A DNA stretch of 32,558 nt from an uncultured Treponema sp. (GTDB lineage: Bacteria; Spirochaetota; Spirochaetia; Treponematales; Treponemataceae). The position numbers and the translations under genes are program-made. The notes under the pieces were generated by a model, which did not search any database, was not told the origin of the DNA, and saw only the letters and a list, made by a program, of their open reading frames with translations. The stretch covers positions 1 through 32,558 of the forward strand of contig CAMWWZ010000018.1 of the NCBI GenBank assembly GCA_947178095.1, in the 5' to 3' direction. Each line of letters begins with the position of its first letter. The stretch's first letter is position 1. This document shows positions 1 through 6,959 of the stretch, piece after piece.

Positions 1-133
1 TTGTAGGGCTAGAATGAAAACATCAAGTGTACACCTTATCGCATATTGACGACAGGGAGCGGAAAAAAATTGAACGGATTTTGCGACGATCAAAGTGCGC
101 CAAACTTTTTTTCAAAAATTTCGCGCTTTGCTA

Positions 134-163
134 TTGACAAAATTATGCGTTTTCTGATAGAAT
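134..163 (+). promoter_or_regulatory. sigma70-type promoter of the tRNA operon
   Basis: TTGACA (134-139) and TAGAAT (158-163) are separated by 18 bases, close to the vegetative consensus. Transcription would start near position 170, about a dozen bases before the first tRNA gene. The 133 bases before it hold no coding region that I can support. Confidence 0.75.
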
Positions 164-181
164 ATCTTTTATCGATAACTT

Positions 182-254
182 GGTGCCTGTAGTTCAGCGG
201 TAGAGCGCCAGATTGTGGATCTGGTTGTCGTGGGTTCGATCCCCATCAGGCACC
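182..254 (+). tRNA. tRNA-His (anticodon GTG)
   Basis: The gene folds as a full cloverleaf. The acceptor arm GTGCCTG (183-189) pairs with CAGGCAC (247-253). The anticodon loop reads TTGTGGA, giving GTG. The extra G at 182 opposite C254 is the G-1:C73 pair that histidyl-tRNA synthetase recognises. The T loop is GTTCGAT. CCA is not encoded, so a CCA-adding enzyme is needed. It is the first of three tRNA genes in one transcript. Confidence 0.95.
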
Positions 255-285
255 CGATTTTTCGCAAGAAAAATGTCCACGATTC

Positions 286-359
286 GCGTTCGTAGCTCAT
301 CTGGATAGAGTCCCGGACTTCGAATCCGGTGGTAGCAGGTTCGAATCCTGTCGGACGCA
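286..359 (+). tRNA. tRNA-Arg (anticodon TCG)
   Basis: The acceptor arm GCGTTCG (286-292) pairs with CGGACGC (352-358) with one T-G wobble. The anticodon stem CCGGA/TCCGG encloses loop CTTCGAA, giving anticodon TCG, which reads CGA and possibly other CGN codons. The discriminator base is A359 and no CCA is encoded. It lies 31 bases after tRNA-His. Confidence 0.93.
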
Positions 360-400
360 AAGCAAAGTGATTCGCTTGCCGACACGATGCAATTTTTTAC

Positions 401-473
401 GGGCCATTAGCTCAGCTGGTAGAGCAACAGACTCTTAATCTGTGGGTCGCTGGTTCGAAGCCGGCATGGCTCA
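401..473 (+). tRNA. tRNA-Lys (anticodon CTT)
   Basis: The acceptor arm GGGCCAT (401-407) pairs with ATGGCTC (466-472). The anticodon stem CAGA/TCTG encloses loop CTCTTAA, giving anticodon CTT for AAG codons. The discriminator is A473 and CCA is not encoded. A terminator hairpin begins at the next base, so this is the last gene of the tRNA operon. Confidence 0.95.
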
Positions 474-506
474 AAGCCTTTCGCAAAATGCGAAAGGCTT
501 TTTTTG
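474..506 (+). terminator. rho-independent terminator of the tRNA operon
   Basis: An 11-bp perfect stem, AAGCCTTTCGC (474-484) with GCGAAAGGCTT (490-500), closes a 5-base loop and runs into a tract of T residues. It is directly abutted to tRNA-Lys. Confidence 0.92.
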
Positions 507-572
507 TGTAAAATTGTTTGACTCGAATTAAAATTGATGTGCGGATTTCGCGGTTTTTCCAAAAACTAGTCA

Positions 573-609
573 TTAAAAGTTGTCGCGATATTTTAGCGAC
601 AATTTTTAA
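573..609. terminator. hairpin, possible second or bidirectional terminator
   Basis: A 14-base arm (573-586, core GTTGTCGC) pairs with 596-609 (core GCGACAAT) with one G-T wobble and a 9-base loop. Each strand shows a T-rich flank, so it could terminate in either direction. It lies 40 bases before the LysM gene, so it could instead sit in that gene's 5' leader and act on its expression. The role is not settled by sequence alone. Confidence 0.4.
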
Positions 610-649
610 TATTAATTATTTTCGCGAATTCTGCCGATAAATAAAAAGT

Positions 650-1516
650 ATGAAAATCGGAAAATTTTTCAAGAAAACAGCGTTCGCGCTTTCTGCGGCA
701 TTGTGCCTGTCCGCCTTTGCCGACACCGTTCATTTGGTGCAGAAGGGCGAGACGTTGTATTCGATAGGACGAAAATATCAAATCACATTGAGCGAATTGC
801 GCGCGGCGAACAACCTTTCCGAAAACGATGTCCTCAAGTTCGGGCAAAAACTCAACATTCCAAGCCCCGACATCGAGAACGCCGCGATCCTCAATTCGAA
901 CGCTGGCAAAGGCTCGCAAAGCTACAGTTCCTCGTCGCTCGACGTTTATGCCGTTCAAAAAGGAGACACTTTCTACGGAATCGCGCGAAAATACAATATC
1001 AAGGTCGCGGAACTTTTCGCGATGAACGATTTGGGCGAGAACGATGTTCTGAAAGCCGGACAAAAATTGAAAGTCCCTTCAAGAAGCTCGCCTGGCGCGG
1101 AAAATCTTCCCGACTTGAAAGAAGCCGACCCGCGAAAATATTCCGGCGCGAAAGGCTCGGACGGCCTTGTGTGGCCTGTGAAAAGTCCGCGCGTGACTTA
1201 TGTAAACGGCAAGGTTTCCGGAGTGCAGCTTTCGGCTTCCAACAAGGAAAAAGTCATGAATATCATGGCGGGAACAGTGATGTATTGCGGCACGTATCGC
1301 GGATTCGGCGAAGTCGTGTTCGTGCAGTCAAAGACCGGGCTTGTTTATGCGTACACTGGAATGTGCGAAATCAAAGTGAAGAAAGGCGACTATGTTGTGT
1401 ACGGCGACACCATCGGGCTTGCGGGCGTGGACGCAATCTCAAAAGAGCCGCGCCTTACGCTCATGGTTTTCAGCAACGGAAGCCCGATAGATCCCGCAAA
1501 AGCGCCGAGAGGCTGA
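650..1516 (+). CDS. exported LysM protein with degenerate M23 (LytM-like) domain
   Basis: The 288-residue product has a signal peptide (about 1-24, ending SAFA). Two LysM peptidoglycan-binding domains follow at about 27-70 and 98-142, each with the QKG(E/D)T...GQKL pattern. The C-terminal domain (about 174-280) starts WPV and follows the M23 fold through to the SPIDP tail. Every zinc-binding histidine is missing: where active enzymes have YAHLS it reads YAYTG, and where they have HLHFE it reads RLTLMVF. This matches the layout of NlpD/EnvC-type proteins, which activate cell-wall amidases rather than cut the wall themselves; that role is an inference from the family. The gene stands alone, after the tRNA operon. 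The ATG at 650 is the only sensible start for the signal peptide, although the Shine-Dalgarno site is weak. Confidence 0.88.
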   Translation: MKIGKFFKKTAFALSAALCLSAFADTVHLVQKGETLYSIGRKYQITLSELRAANNLSENDVLKFGQKLNIPSPDIENAAILNSNAGKGSQSYSSSSLDVYAVQKGDTFYGIARKYNIKVAELFAMNDLGENDVLKAGQKLKVPSRSSPGAENLPDLKEADPRKYSGAKGSDGLVWPVKSPRVTYVNGKVSGVQLSASNKEKVMNIMAGTVMYCGTYRGFGEVVFVQSKTGLVYAYTGMCEIKVKKGDYVVYGDTIGLAGVDAISKEPRLTLMVFSNGSPIDPAKAPRG

Positions 1517-1825
1517 GATAGTTTAGAGTTAATAATGAATAGTTATTAGTTAATAGTTGAGGGGAATATTAGTTGCGAGTTTTTTTGCTAGCACATCAAA
1601 CAAAAAACTTGGTAAGCAGCGCAGTGCGCTGCGACCTAGCCCCAGCGGAAGCGAATCTTTCAAGTGCCTCGTCGAAACTTATCTTCTGCGAGTTTCTCTT
1701 ACGAACGGCAAGTTTTCATTAAACAATTATTAACTATTCACTAACAACTATTAACTATAATTTCCTTGCCGCAAAGATTGCATCGAACAACCAATAAATA
1801 TTCACTAATCACCATTCACTATTAA
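1517..1825. repeat. 309-base convergent intergenic region with inverted AT-rich repeat arrays
   Basis: No gene is visible here. The left edge (about 1519-1560) carries imperfect copies of TTAGTTAATAGT/GAATAGTT. The right side (about 1727-1760 and 1801-1830) carries the same words in the opposite orientation, such as ATTAACTATTCACTAAC. The middle holds a near-perfect palindrome at 1616-1632 (GCAGCGCA-G-TGCGCTGC) and related T-rich words GCGAGTTTTTTTG and CAAACAAAAAACTT facing each other. The right-hand array reaches the last codons of the exonuclease gene. The inverted edges around a GC-rich hairpin suggest a decayed small mobile repeat or a bidirectional terminator region between convergent genes. 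Confidence 0.6.
1616..1632. repeat. GC-rich palindrome
   Basis: GCAGCGCA pairs with TGCGCTGC across a single base. It lies in the middle of the AT-rich intergenic repeat region and is the only strong GC-rich hairpin there. No T-tract follows directly, so it is not a classical terminator. Confidence 0.6.
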
Positions 1826-2407
1826 CTATTTTTGTATCGAGTCCGTGTCGCGCAGAATCCGCAAGAAAATTTCCATGCAGACTCGCGCGTCGTCATAGGC
1901 GCGGTGCGCTTCTTCCACTTTGATTTTCATTCCGGCGGCGAGATATTGCAGCGAATGTTTTTTGTTGAGAGGATACGCCCACCGCGCGGCTTCGAGCGTG
2001 TCGATTATTTTGTTCTTGATTCGCGGAAACGAAATCCGCGCCAATTCCTGCTCCAAAAAATTCCAGTCGAACATCGCGTTGTGCGCCACCAAAATCGTGC
2101 CGCGCGAAAACTCGCAAAAGTCCGCCATCACCTTTTCGATTTCAGGAGCTTCGCAAAGCATTTCGTTTGAAATTCCCGTGATTTTCGTAATCAGCGCGGG
2201 CAGGGGAAACGGGATTTTCACAAAAGAATCGAATTGGGAAATAGTTCCGCTCTTGTCGAATTTGACCGCGCCTATTTCTATGATGTTGTCGCGCGAAGAG
2301 GAAAGGCCTGTGGTTTCAGTGTCGAACGCGCAGAAAACTTCGCCGCTTTCGAAAAGCCTGCGAAGTTTCCTGTAGTCGCGGAATACGCGCGCGCTATTTT
2401 GCGCCAT
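1826..2407 (-). CDS. dnaQ: DnaQ-like 3'-5' exonuclease (DEDDh)
   Basis: The 193-residue protein is a single DEDDh exonuclease domain, the fold of the DNA polymerase III proofreading subunit epsilon. Exo I is FDTETTG with D29 and E31. Exo II is HNAMFDWNF with D114. Exo III is HRAYDDA with H168 and D173. These residues bind the two metal ions that cleave a mismatched 3' nucleotide. It lacks the C-terminal clamp-binding tail of E. coli DnaQ, as stand-alone epsilon-like proteins often do. The ATG at 2407 lies inside the end of the upstream mutase gene (14-base overlap), which suggests translational coupling. The 3' end runs into the AT-rich repeat array. It could be a repair or RNA-processing exonuclease rather than the replicase subunit. 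Confidence 0.85.
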   Translation of the reverse strand: MAQNSARVFRDYRKLRRLFESGEVFCAFDTETTGLSSSRDNIIEIGAVKFDKSGTISQFDSFVKIPFPLPALITKITGISNEMLCEAPEIEKVMADFCEFSRGTILVAHNAMFDWNFLEQELARISFPRIKNKIIDTLEAARWAYPLNKKHSLQYLAAGMKIKVEEAHRAYDDARVCMEIFLRILRDTDSIQK

Positions 2408-4169
2408 CGAGCACGGAATTTATTTCCTCCGAAATCGCGTCGCAGAGCGCGGCGGCTTCCTTCTTCGATTCGGAAAGTCCGTCCTTTCCTTTGGGCGGAA
2501 GGCACGCATTTATGTAGAACTTGATTTTCGGCTCAGTTCCGCTCGGACGCGCGCTCACGATTGTTCCGCCTTCGAGGAAGAATTGCAGGACGTTGCTTTT
2601 CGGGAAATCAAGCGTTCCCTTTTGCGCGGGATTCGCAGGATCGAACGAGACGCTTTCCCGGATGTCGCGGATTTTCACGACGCGCTTTCCGCCCAAAGTT
2701 TTCAAGCCTTCGGTGCGGAGCTTCGTCATGATTCCGTCCATTATGGCAGGACCTGTAGGACCTTCGAAATACTTCGAGATCGCGCCGTCCTGGAAATATC
2801 CGTATTCCGCGTACATGTCGTCCAAATGCTCGAGTACGCTTTTTCCCTTGCTTGCCCAATAAAGCGTCATCTCGGCGCAGAGCGCGGCGGCGGAAATTCC
2901 GTTCTTGTCCATCGTTTCTTTTTCAACTTTGTAGCCGTAGCTTTCTTCAAGCCCGAAAACGTATTCCGCAGAGCCGTCTTTTTCCATCTTTGCTTGCGCC
3001 GCGGCAATCCATTTGAAGCCCGTCAAGCATTCGATCATCTTTACTCCGAATTTCTCGCAGATTGCGTCGCCGAAAGGCGATGTTACGATCGAGCGCACGA
3101 CGGCGGGATTTTTCGGCATCGTTCCCAATTCCTTTCGCGAAATGAGGACATATTCCATAAGGAGCGCGCCCATTTGGTTTCCGCTCACGAGCACGAATTT
3201 TCCGTCCTTGTCGGGGAACGCCGTTCCGAATCTGTCCGCGTCGGGATCGGTCGCCATAACGCAGTCCGCCTTTTCCTTTTCTCCCAAATCGCAAGCCATT
3301 TTCATTGCGGGGGCTTCTTCGGGATTCGGCTTTTCCACGGTGGGGAAATTTCCGTCGGGCTTTTTCTGCTCGGGAACGGTGATGACTTTAAGTCCCAAAT
3401 CTCCGAGGACTTTTTCCACGTGCATCGCGCCAGTTCCGTGCAGGGGAGTGTAGACGATTTTTACGCTCGAAGCCTTTTCCTTGATGAGCGCGGGGCGGAA
3501 AAGCTGCGCCTTGCACATTTCCCAGAATTTCTCGTCGATTTCCTTGTCGATGATTTTGAGAGAGCCGTTTTTCAACGCCTCTTCTTTGGAAATTGTCTTC
3601 ACTTCTTTCACCGCGTTCACTTCGACGATAATTCCCTTGTCGTGCGGCTCGATGACCTGCGCTCCGTCATTCCAATAGGCCTTGTAGCCGTTGTACATTC
3701 TCGGATTGTGGCTCGCCGTGACTACGACTCCGGTGTCCGCGCCGAGTTCTCGGATTGCGTATGAAAGTTCGGGAGTTGGCCGCACGCCGCTGAAAAGGTA
3801 CGCCTTGATTCCGTTCGCGGCGAAAATCAACGCGGTGGCTTCGGCGAAAACGTCGCTGTTGAGTCGGCTGTCGTAGGCGACTACCGCCGAAAGCTTTCCT
3901 TCTTTCGCCTTTTCGGGAAATGTCTTTATGAAATAGTTTGCGAGTCCTTGCGTGGCGCGGTTTATTTCGAGCGTGTTCATCCTGTTCGTGCCGCCGCCCA
4001 TGATTCCGCGAAGTCCGCCTGTTCCGAATTCAAGCGTCTGATAGAAGCGGTCTTCGAGTTCCGCGAAATTCTCTTTTGCGACAAGCTCTTCAACTTCCTT
4101 TCTGAATCTCTCGTCCTTTTCCTGCGCGATGTATTCTTTTGCCCGCGATAAGATTTCCTGCTTTTCCAT
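2394..4169 (-). CDS. phosphohexomutase (phosphoglucomutase/phosphomannomutase), long form
   Basis: The 591-residue protein belongs to the alpha-D-phosphohexomutase superfamily. The catalytic loop TASHNP (S153 carries the phosphate) is followed by a sugar-contact loop. The magnesium loop DPDADR uses D308, D310 and D312. The C-terminal phosphate-binding loop is RPSGTEPKIKF. The enzyme interconverts 1- and 6-phosphosugars through a bisphosphate, supplying sugar nucleotides for envelope polymers and linking to glycolysis. The length fits the long PGM2/PgcA-type branch rather than GlmM (about 450 residues). Glucose or mannose preference cannot be read from the motifs. It is cotranscribed with the exonuclease gene downstream and lies 90 bases after a second mutase gene. 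An in-frame TGA just upstream rules out a longer N-terminus. Confidence 0.92.
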   Translation of the reverse strand: MEKQEILSRAKEYIAQEKDERFRKEVEELVAKENFAELEDRFYQTLEFGTGGLRGIMGGGTNRMNTLEINRATQGLANYFIKTFPEKAKEGKLSAVVAYDSRLNSDVFAEATALIFAANGIKAYLFSGVRPTPELSYAIRELGADTGVVVTASHNPRMYNGYKAYWNDGAQVIEPHDKGIIVEVNAVKEVKTISKEEALKNGSLKIIDKEIDEKFWEMCKAQLFRPALIKEKASSVKIVYTPLHGTGAMHVEKVLGDLGLKVITVPEQKKPDGNFPTVEKPNPEEAPAMKMACDLGEKEKADCVMATDPDADRFGTAFPDKDGKFVLVSGNQMGALLMEYVLISRKELGTMPKNPAVVRSIVTSPFGDAICEKFGVKMIECLTGFKWIAAAQAKMEKDGSAEYVFGLEESYGYKVEKETMDKNGISAAALCAEMTLYWASKGKSVLEHLDDMYAEYGYFQDGAISKYFEGPTGPAIMDGIMTKLRTEGLKTLGGKRVVKIRDIRESVSFDPANPAQKGTLDFPKSNVLQFFLEGGTIVSARPSGTEPKIKFYINACLPPKGKDGLSESKKEAAALCDAISEEINSVLDGAK

Positions 4170-4205
4170 TATGGTTCAGGCGACTAAATTTGCCGCCACC
4201 TCCTT
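4170..4205 (-). promoter_or_regulatory. displaced Shine-Dalgarno with possible hairpin in the mutase leader
   Basis: On the minus strand a strong AAGGAGGTG (4205-4197) lies 27 bases before the ATG at 4169, far beyond normal spacing. Between them GGCG and CGCC can form a 4-bp stem around an 11-base loop. Folding this out would bring the site to about 8 bases from the ATG. A -10-like TATAAT lies upstream at 4225-4220, without a clear -35, so this gene may also have its own promoter. Confidence 0.4.
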
Positions 4206-4240
4206 TTGTTGATTTCAAAATTATAATAAATCAAAATGCA

Positions 4241-4261
4241 AAAATTGTCTAGTGCAATTTT
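4241..4261 (-). terminator. weak inverted repeat after the second mutase gene
   Basis: AAAATTG (4241-4247) and CAATTTT (4255-4261) flank a 7-base loop containing CTAG, at the stop codon of the mutase gene at 4260. The stem is AT-rich and short, so at best it is a leaky terminator between the two mutase genes. Confidence 0.25.
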
Positions 4262-6074
4262 AAACATCCGCTTTTTGCAAAAGCTTCGTTTCCCACGAAA
4301 GCAAATCCCTTTCTTTTTGCGCGTCGCATCCTTTTACGTCGCACAGAATCCGGAAAACTGGCTCTGTTCCCGAAGGCCGCATCCAAATGTACGAGGCGGG
4401 TGTTTGCGAGCCTTTTTCGTAAAAAAGAATCTTTAAGCCGCCCGTGCCTGATTTCGAAAAGTCTTTCGCATGGGAAGTTTCTTTCGTGCCGTTCGTGAGC
4501 GACGCGCTCCATGAAGTAATCGAATATTTTTTTACGAAGCCTTCGCTGTCCGACTCGAACGAGCGTTCGAACTCGCTTTGGAACTTCTTTTTGAGAAGCG
4601 CGATGTCGCGCGAACGCACCTTGAGCAGGGCGCGGCTTTCGCTTACGCCTGTGGTCGTGTATTTCGGAAGCGAGTCGATTATGTCGTCGAGTGCGAAATC
4701 CTTTTTGTACGGAATGCCCGAGGCTTCGCACCACAAATGGAAAAGCCCTTTTTTCTTTTCGCCGCTTTCGGAGTTTTTGTCCTTTATTGCGAGCAGCTTT
4801 ATTATCGCGAAAACCGTGTTGAGCGGATCGCGCACGCACGAAGGATGAGTTATCGTTCCGCCGTTGCTTCCTTCGCCGAGGATTCGCACCGCAAAGCCTT
4901 GCAAGCGAAGCTCGCGCGCGAGGTTCACGACGTTCGCTTCGCCCACTTCCGCGCGGAAAACTTTCGCGCCGAACGCCTGCGCAATTTCATCGATTCGCAT
5001 CGAAGTGGGACAGTTCACCGCCACCGCCATTTTTCCTTTGTCCGCGCCGCTTCCAAAAAGCCACGCCATGTACGAAAGTTCCGACAGCACGGAAAGCGAA
5101 AAGACTTCCTGCGCCTTTAGGATTTTCGCGGCATTTTCGCGCTCGCTCCAATAGACCAAGTTTCCACGGTCGCCGTCGCAATCGCACATGTAGCCGAGAA
5201 CGAATTTTTCGCTGCCGGATTTCGCGCGCGTTTCTTCCAAGAATTTCTGCACATGGACAAGATTTTCCGGCTCGGGAATTATTTCGTGCGCGATTTTTCC
5301 CGAAACGTCGTTCATCGAAAGAAAATCGACATTGTGCTTTTTGAAAAAACTTTTGTCGATGCATTCAGTCCGCGCGCTTCCGTTGAAGTCGCAGACAACG
5401 CCGATTTTGTTTTCGCCCAAAATCGAATCGAATTCGCCAAAAAATTTTTCGCGCTCAGTTTCGTCCGAAATTGCGGAAATCACTTCGGAAGAAAATTTTT
5501 CGTAGGCGGAAAGCGATTCGCCTTTGAAAAAATTCCGCCTTTCCAAAATGCCTTCGATTTCAATTTCGCGATATTCTTTCACAAATCCCGAAACGCTTTT
5601 TACGACCTCGATTTCTCGGAGAAAAATTTCTTTTACCTGCGCGTTTTCGTCCGCGCTCAAAACGCCGCCATCGCAAAGCCCGAATTTTATTCCGTTGTGT
5701 CCCACGGGATTGTGGCTTGCGGAAACATAGATGAAGCCGTCCGCGTTTTTCGCGTACGCCATGATTTCGGGCGCGGAAGCCACTCCGAGAAATTTCACGC
5801 TGATTTTTTCGATGCTTTTCAAAGCCTGCAAAATCGCGCGGCAGATTTCGTCTCCCGTAGGACGAGTGTCCTTCGCGACGACAATTGTCGGCTGGAGAAT
5901 GCCTTTTTTTTCGCAAAGATATTCCGCGAACGCTCGCGCCGCAAGAACGGAAAGCGCGTAATTTTCTTCGCTAATTTCGCGCGAAAAATCCTGCTCGTTT
6001 CCGTTTTGCGCGAAAATCTTTCGCCAGCCGCTCGCCGAGAGAATCATTTTATGTTCGAGTTTTTCGTTTTCCAT
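4260..6074 (-). CDS. phosphohexomutase paralogue
   Basis: The 604-residue protein is a second, divergent phosphohexomutase. It keeps the catalytic serine loop VSASHNP (S120), the metal loop CDCDGDR (D298, D300, D302) and the C-terminal phosphate loop RPSGTEPVF. The first catalytic loop is followed by VGHNGIKFG, unlike RMYNGYKAY in the neighbouring paralogue, so substrate choice probably differs. An extended, charged middle section (about 140-220) adds to the length. The ATG at 6074 has GAGGA just upstream, and that site overlaps the TGA of the preceding M23-like gene; only 6 bases separate the two. This tight spacing suggests co-expression with two exported proteins. Whether it makes an envelope sugar phosphate is inferred from context only. 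Confidence 0.88.
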   Translation of the reverse strand: MENEKLEHKMILSASGWRKIFAQNGNEQDFSREISEENYALSVLAARAFAEYLCEKKGILQPTIVVAKDTRPTGDEICRAILQALKSIEKISVKFLGVASAPEIMAYAKNADGFIYVSASHNPVGHNGIKFGLCDGGVLSADENAQVKEIFLREIEVVKSVSGFVKEYREIEIEGILERRNFFKGESLSAYEKFSSEVISAISDETEREKFFGEFDSILGENKIGVVCDFNGSARTECIDKSFFKKHNVDFLSMNDVSGKIAHEIIPEPENLVHVQKFLEETRAKSGSEKFVLGYMCDCDGDRGNLVYWSERENAAKILKAQEVFSLSVLSELSYMAWLFGSGADKGKMAVAVNCPTSMRIDEIAQAFGAKVFRAEVGEANVVNLARELRLQGFAVRILGEGSNGGTITHPSCVRDPLNTVFAIIKLLAIKDKNSESGEKKKGLFHLWCEASGIPYKKDFALDDIIDSLPKYTTTGVSESRALLKVRSRDIALLKKKFQSEFERSFESDSEGFVKKYSITSWSASLTNGTKETSHAKDFSKSGTGGLKILFYEKGSQTPASYIWMRPSGTEPVFRILCDVKGCDAQKERDLLSWETKLLQKADV

Positions 6075-6080
6075 ATTTCC

Positions 6081-6956
6081 TCAATATGCCTGAACGGTAA
6101 AAAGGACTGTTCGCTCCTTTTCCGTGACATTTCTTATTATTATTGCGATGGAATTGTTTCCGTGGAGAAGCATAATCTGTCCCAAAAATTCCCTGCGTTC
6201 GTCCGGAAAAAAATTGACACTGTTGTACGTGCGCTGCCCTGAAATTGTCAGAAGATTGTTTTCCTGCGACAAGACATCTCTGTTTATCCTTTCATGTTCA
6301 GTGCCGTTCACGTATACTGAAGAGCTGTGCAATGGCGAATTTTCGCGCCGCCTTTTGAAAACCTTGTATGTTCCGGCTTGCACGCTCTTCAATGACGCAA
6401 GCTCGTAAGAACGCCCGAACTTGTTTTCGATTGTTATTTCGTCAATCAGAAGTGGGCTTTCCGAAGAAATCTTTGGCATGAAAACGAGCGGATTCAAAAA
6501 CGCCTTGCCTTTCGTGTCCGCGATTTGAAATTCCAGCGAGCCTTCTGATTCGTTCCATGCGGAATTTTTCGCGCTTCCCAAATTCTCTCCCGAAAAGATT
6601 CGCTCTTTTTGCAATGCGTCTTCAGCGTCGCGCTTTTCCAAATTGCCATAGACTGAAATCAAATTGCCTTCGTGCTCAATGATGACGCAGTTTCCCAAAG
6701 TCGATTCAAACCAATTGCATTCGTCTTGATGTTCGAGAATCACGAGCTTGATTTTTCCCTTGTCGGTGGCGATGACTTCTTGCGCTTCAGGAAAAACGAG
6801 CGAAGTGTTGAAATGCTGTTTTCTGTTCTGCGCGAAAGTCGGAAGAATTTTATTCGCGTTGAAATTCTTTACGGGCCAGTCGAACGCCGAAAGTCCGCAT
6901 AGCGCAAGCGCGACATTTGCCGAAACGCATGTAATCAATTTTATTCTGTTCGCCAT
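6081..6956 (-). CDS. exported protein with catalytically dead M23-like domain
   Basis: The 291-residue product has a signal peptide (about 1-24, ending LSAFD). The region at about 27-165 follows the M23 peptidase fold: WPV at the start, LGNCVIIEHEGNLISVYGNL in place of the YGN...YAHLS strand pair, and LEFQIADTKGKAFLNPLVF in place of HLHFE...NP. The catalytic histidines are absent, so no zinc peptidase activity is expected. The C-terminal part (about 170-291) is beta-rich, carries the word SVYVNGTEHERIN and is not recognised. It may bind peptidoglycan or regulate another wall enzyme. The gene lies 3 bases after the propeller-like gene, with AAGGGAA as ribosome site, and 6 bases before the mutase gene. 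Confidence 0.75.
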   Translation of the reverse strand: MANRIKLITCVSANVALALCGLSAFDWPVKNFNANKILPTFAQNRKQHFNTSLVFPEAQEVIATDKGKIKLVILEHQDECNWFESTLGNCVIIEHEGNLISVYGNLEKRDAEDALQKERIFSGENLGSAKNSAWNESEGSLEFQIADTKGKAFLNPLVFMPKISSESPLLIDEITIENKFGRSYELASLKSVQAGTYKVFKRRRENSPLHSSSVYVNGTEHERINRDVLSQENNLLTISGQRTYNSVNFFPDERREFLGQIMLLHGNNSIAIIIRNVTEKERTVLFTVQAY

Positions 6957-6959
6957 TTT

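Noticed and set aside
169..385. Two 63-codon open frames on the minus strand over the tRNA genes, with GFEPATTGFE-like text
   Set aside because: They are the antisense of tRNA-His and tRNA-Arg, a well-known false gene type created by tRNA sequence.
703..1521. 272-codon frame on the same strand as the LysM gene
   Set aside because: It is a shifted frame of the LysM gene, extremely rich in arginine, without domains.
1616..1632. Integron attC or recombinase site
   Set aside because: It is a simple palindrome without the R and L box pairs of attC sites and has no integrase nearby.
2583..3764. 393-codon plus-strand open frame
   Set aside because: It is antisense to the first mutase gene, whose catalytic motifs are intact. 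The product is F/H/R-rich with no recognisable domain.
5253..6242. 329-codon plus-strand open frame
   Set aside because: It lies wholly opposite the second mutase gene and the start of its neighbour. Composition is dominated by F, R, N and A from the complement of GAA/TTC and GCG codons; no motifs.
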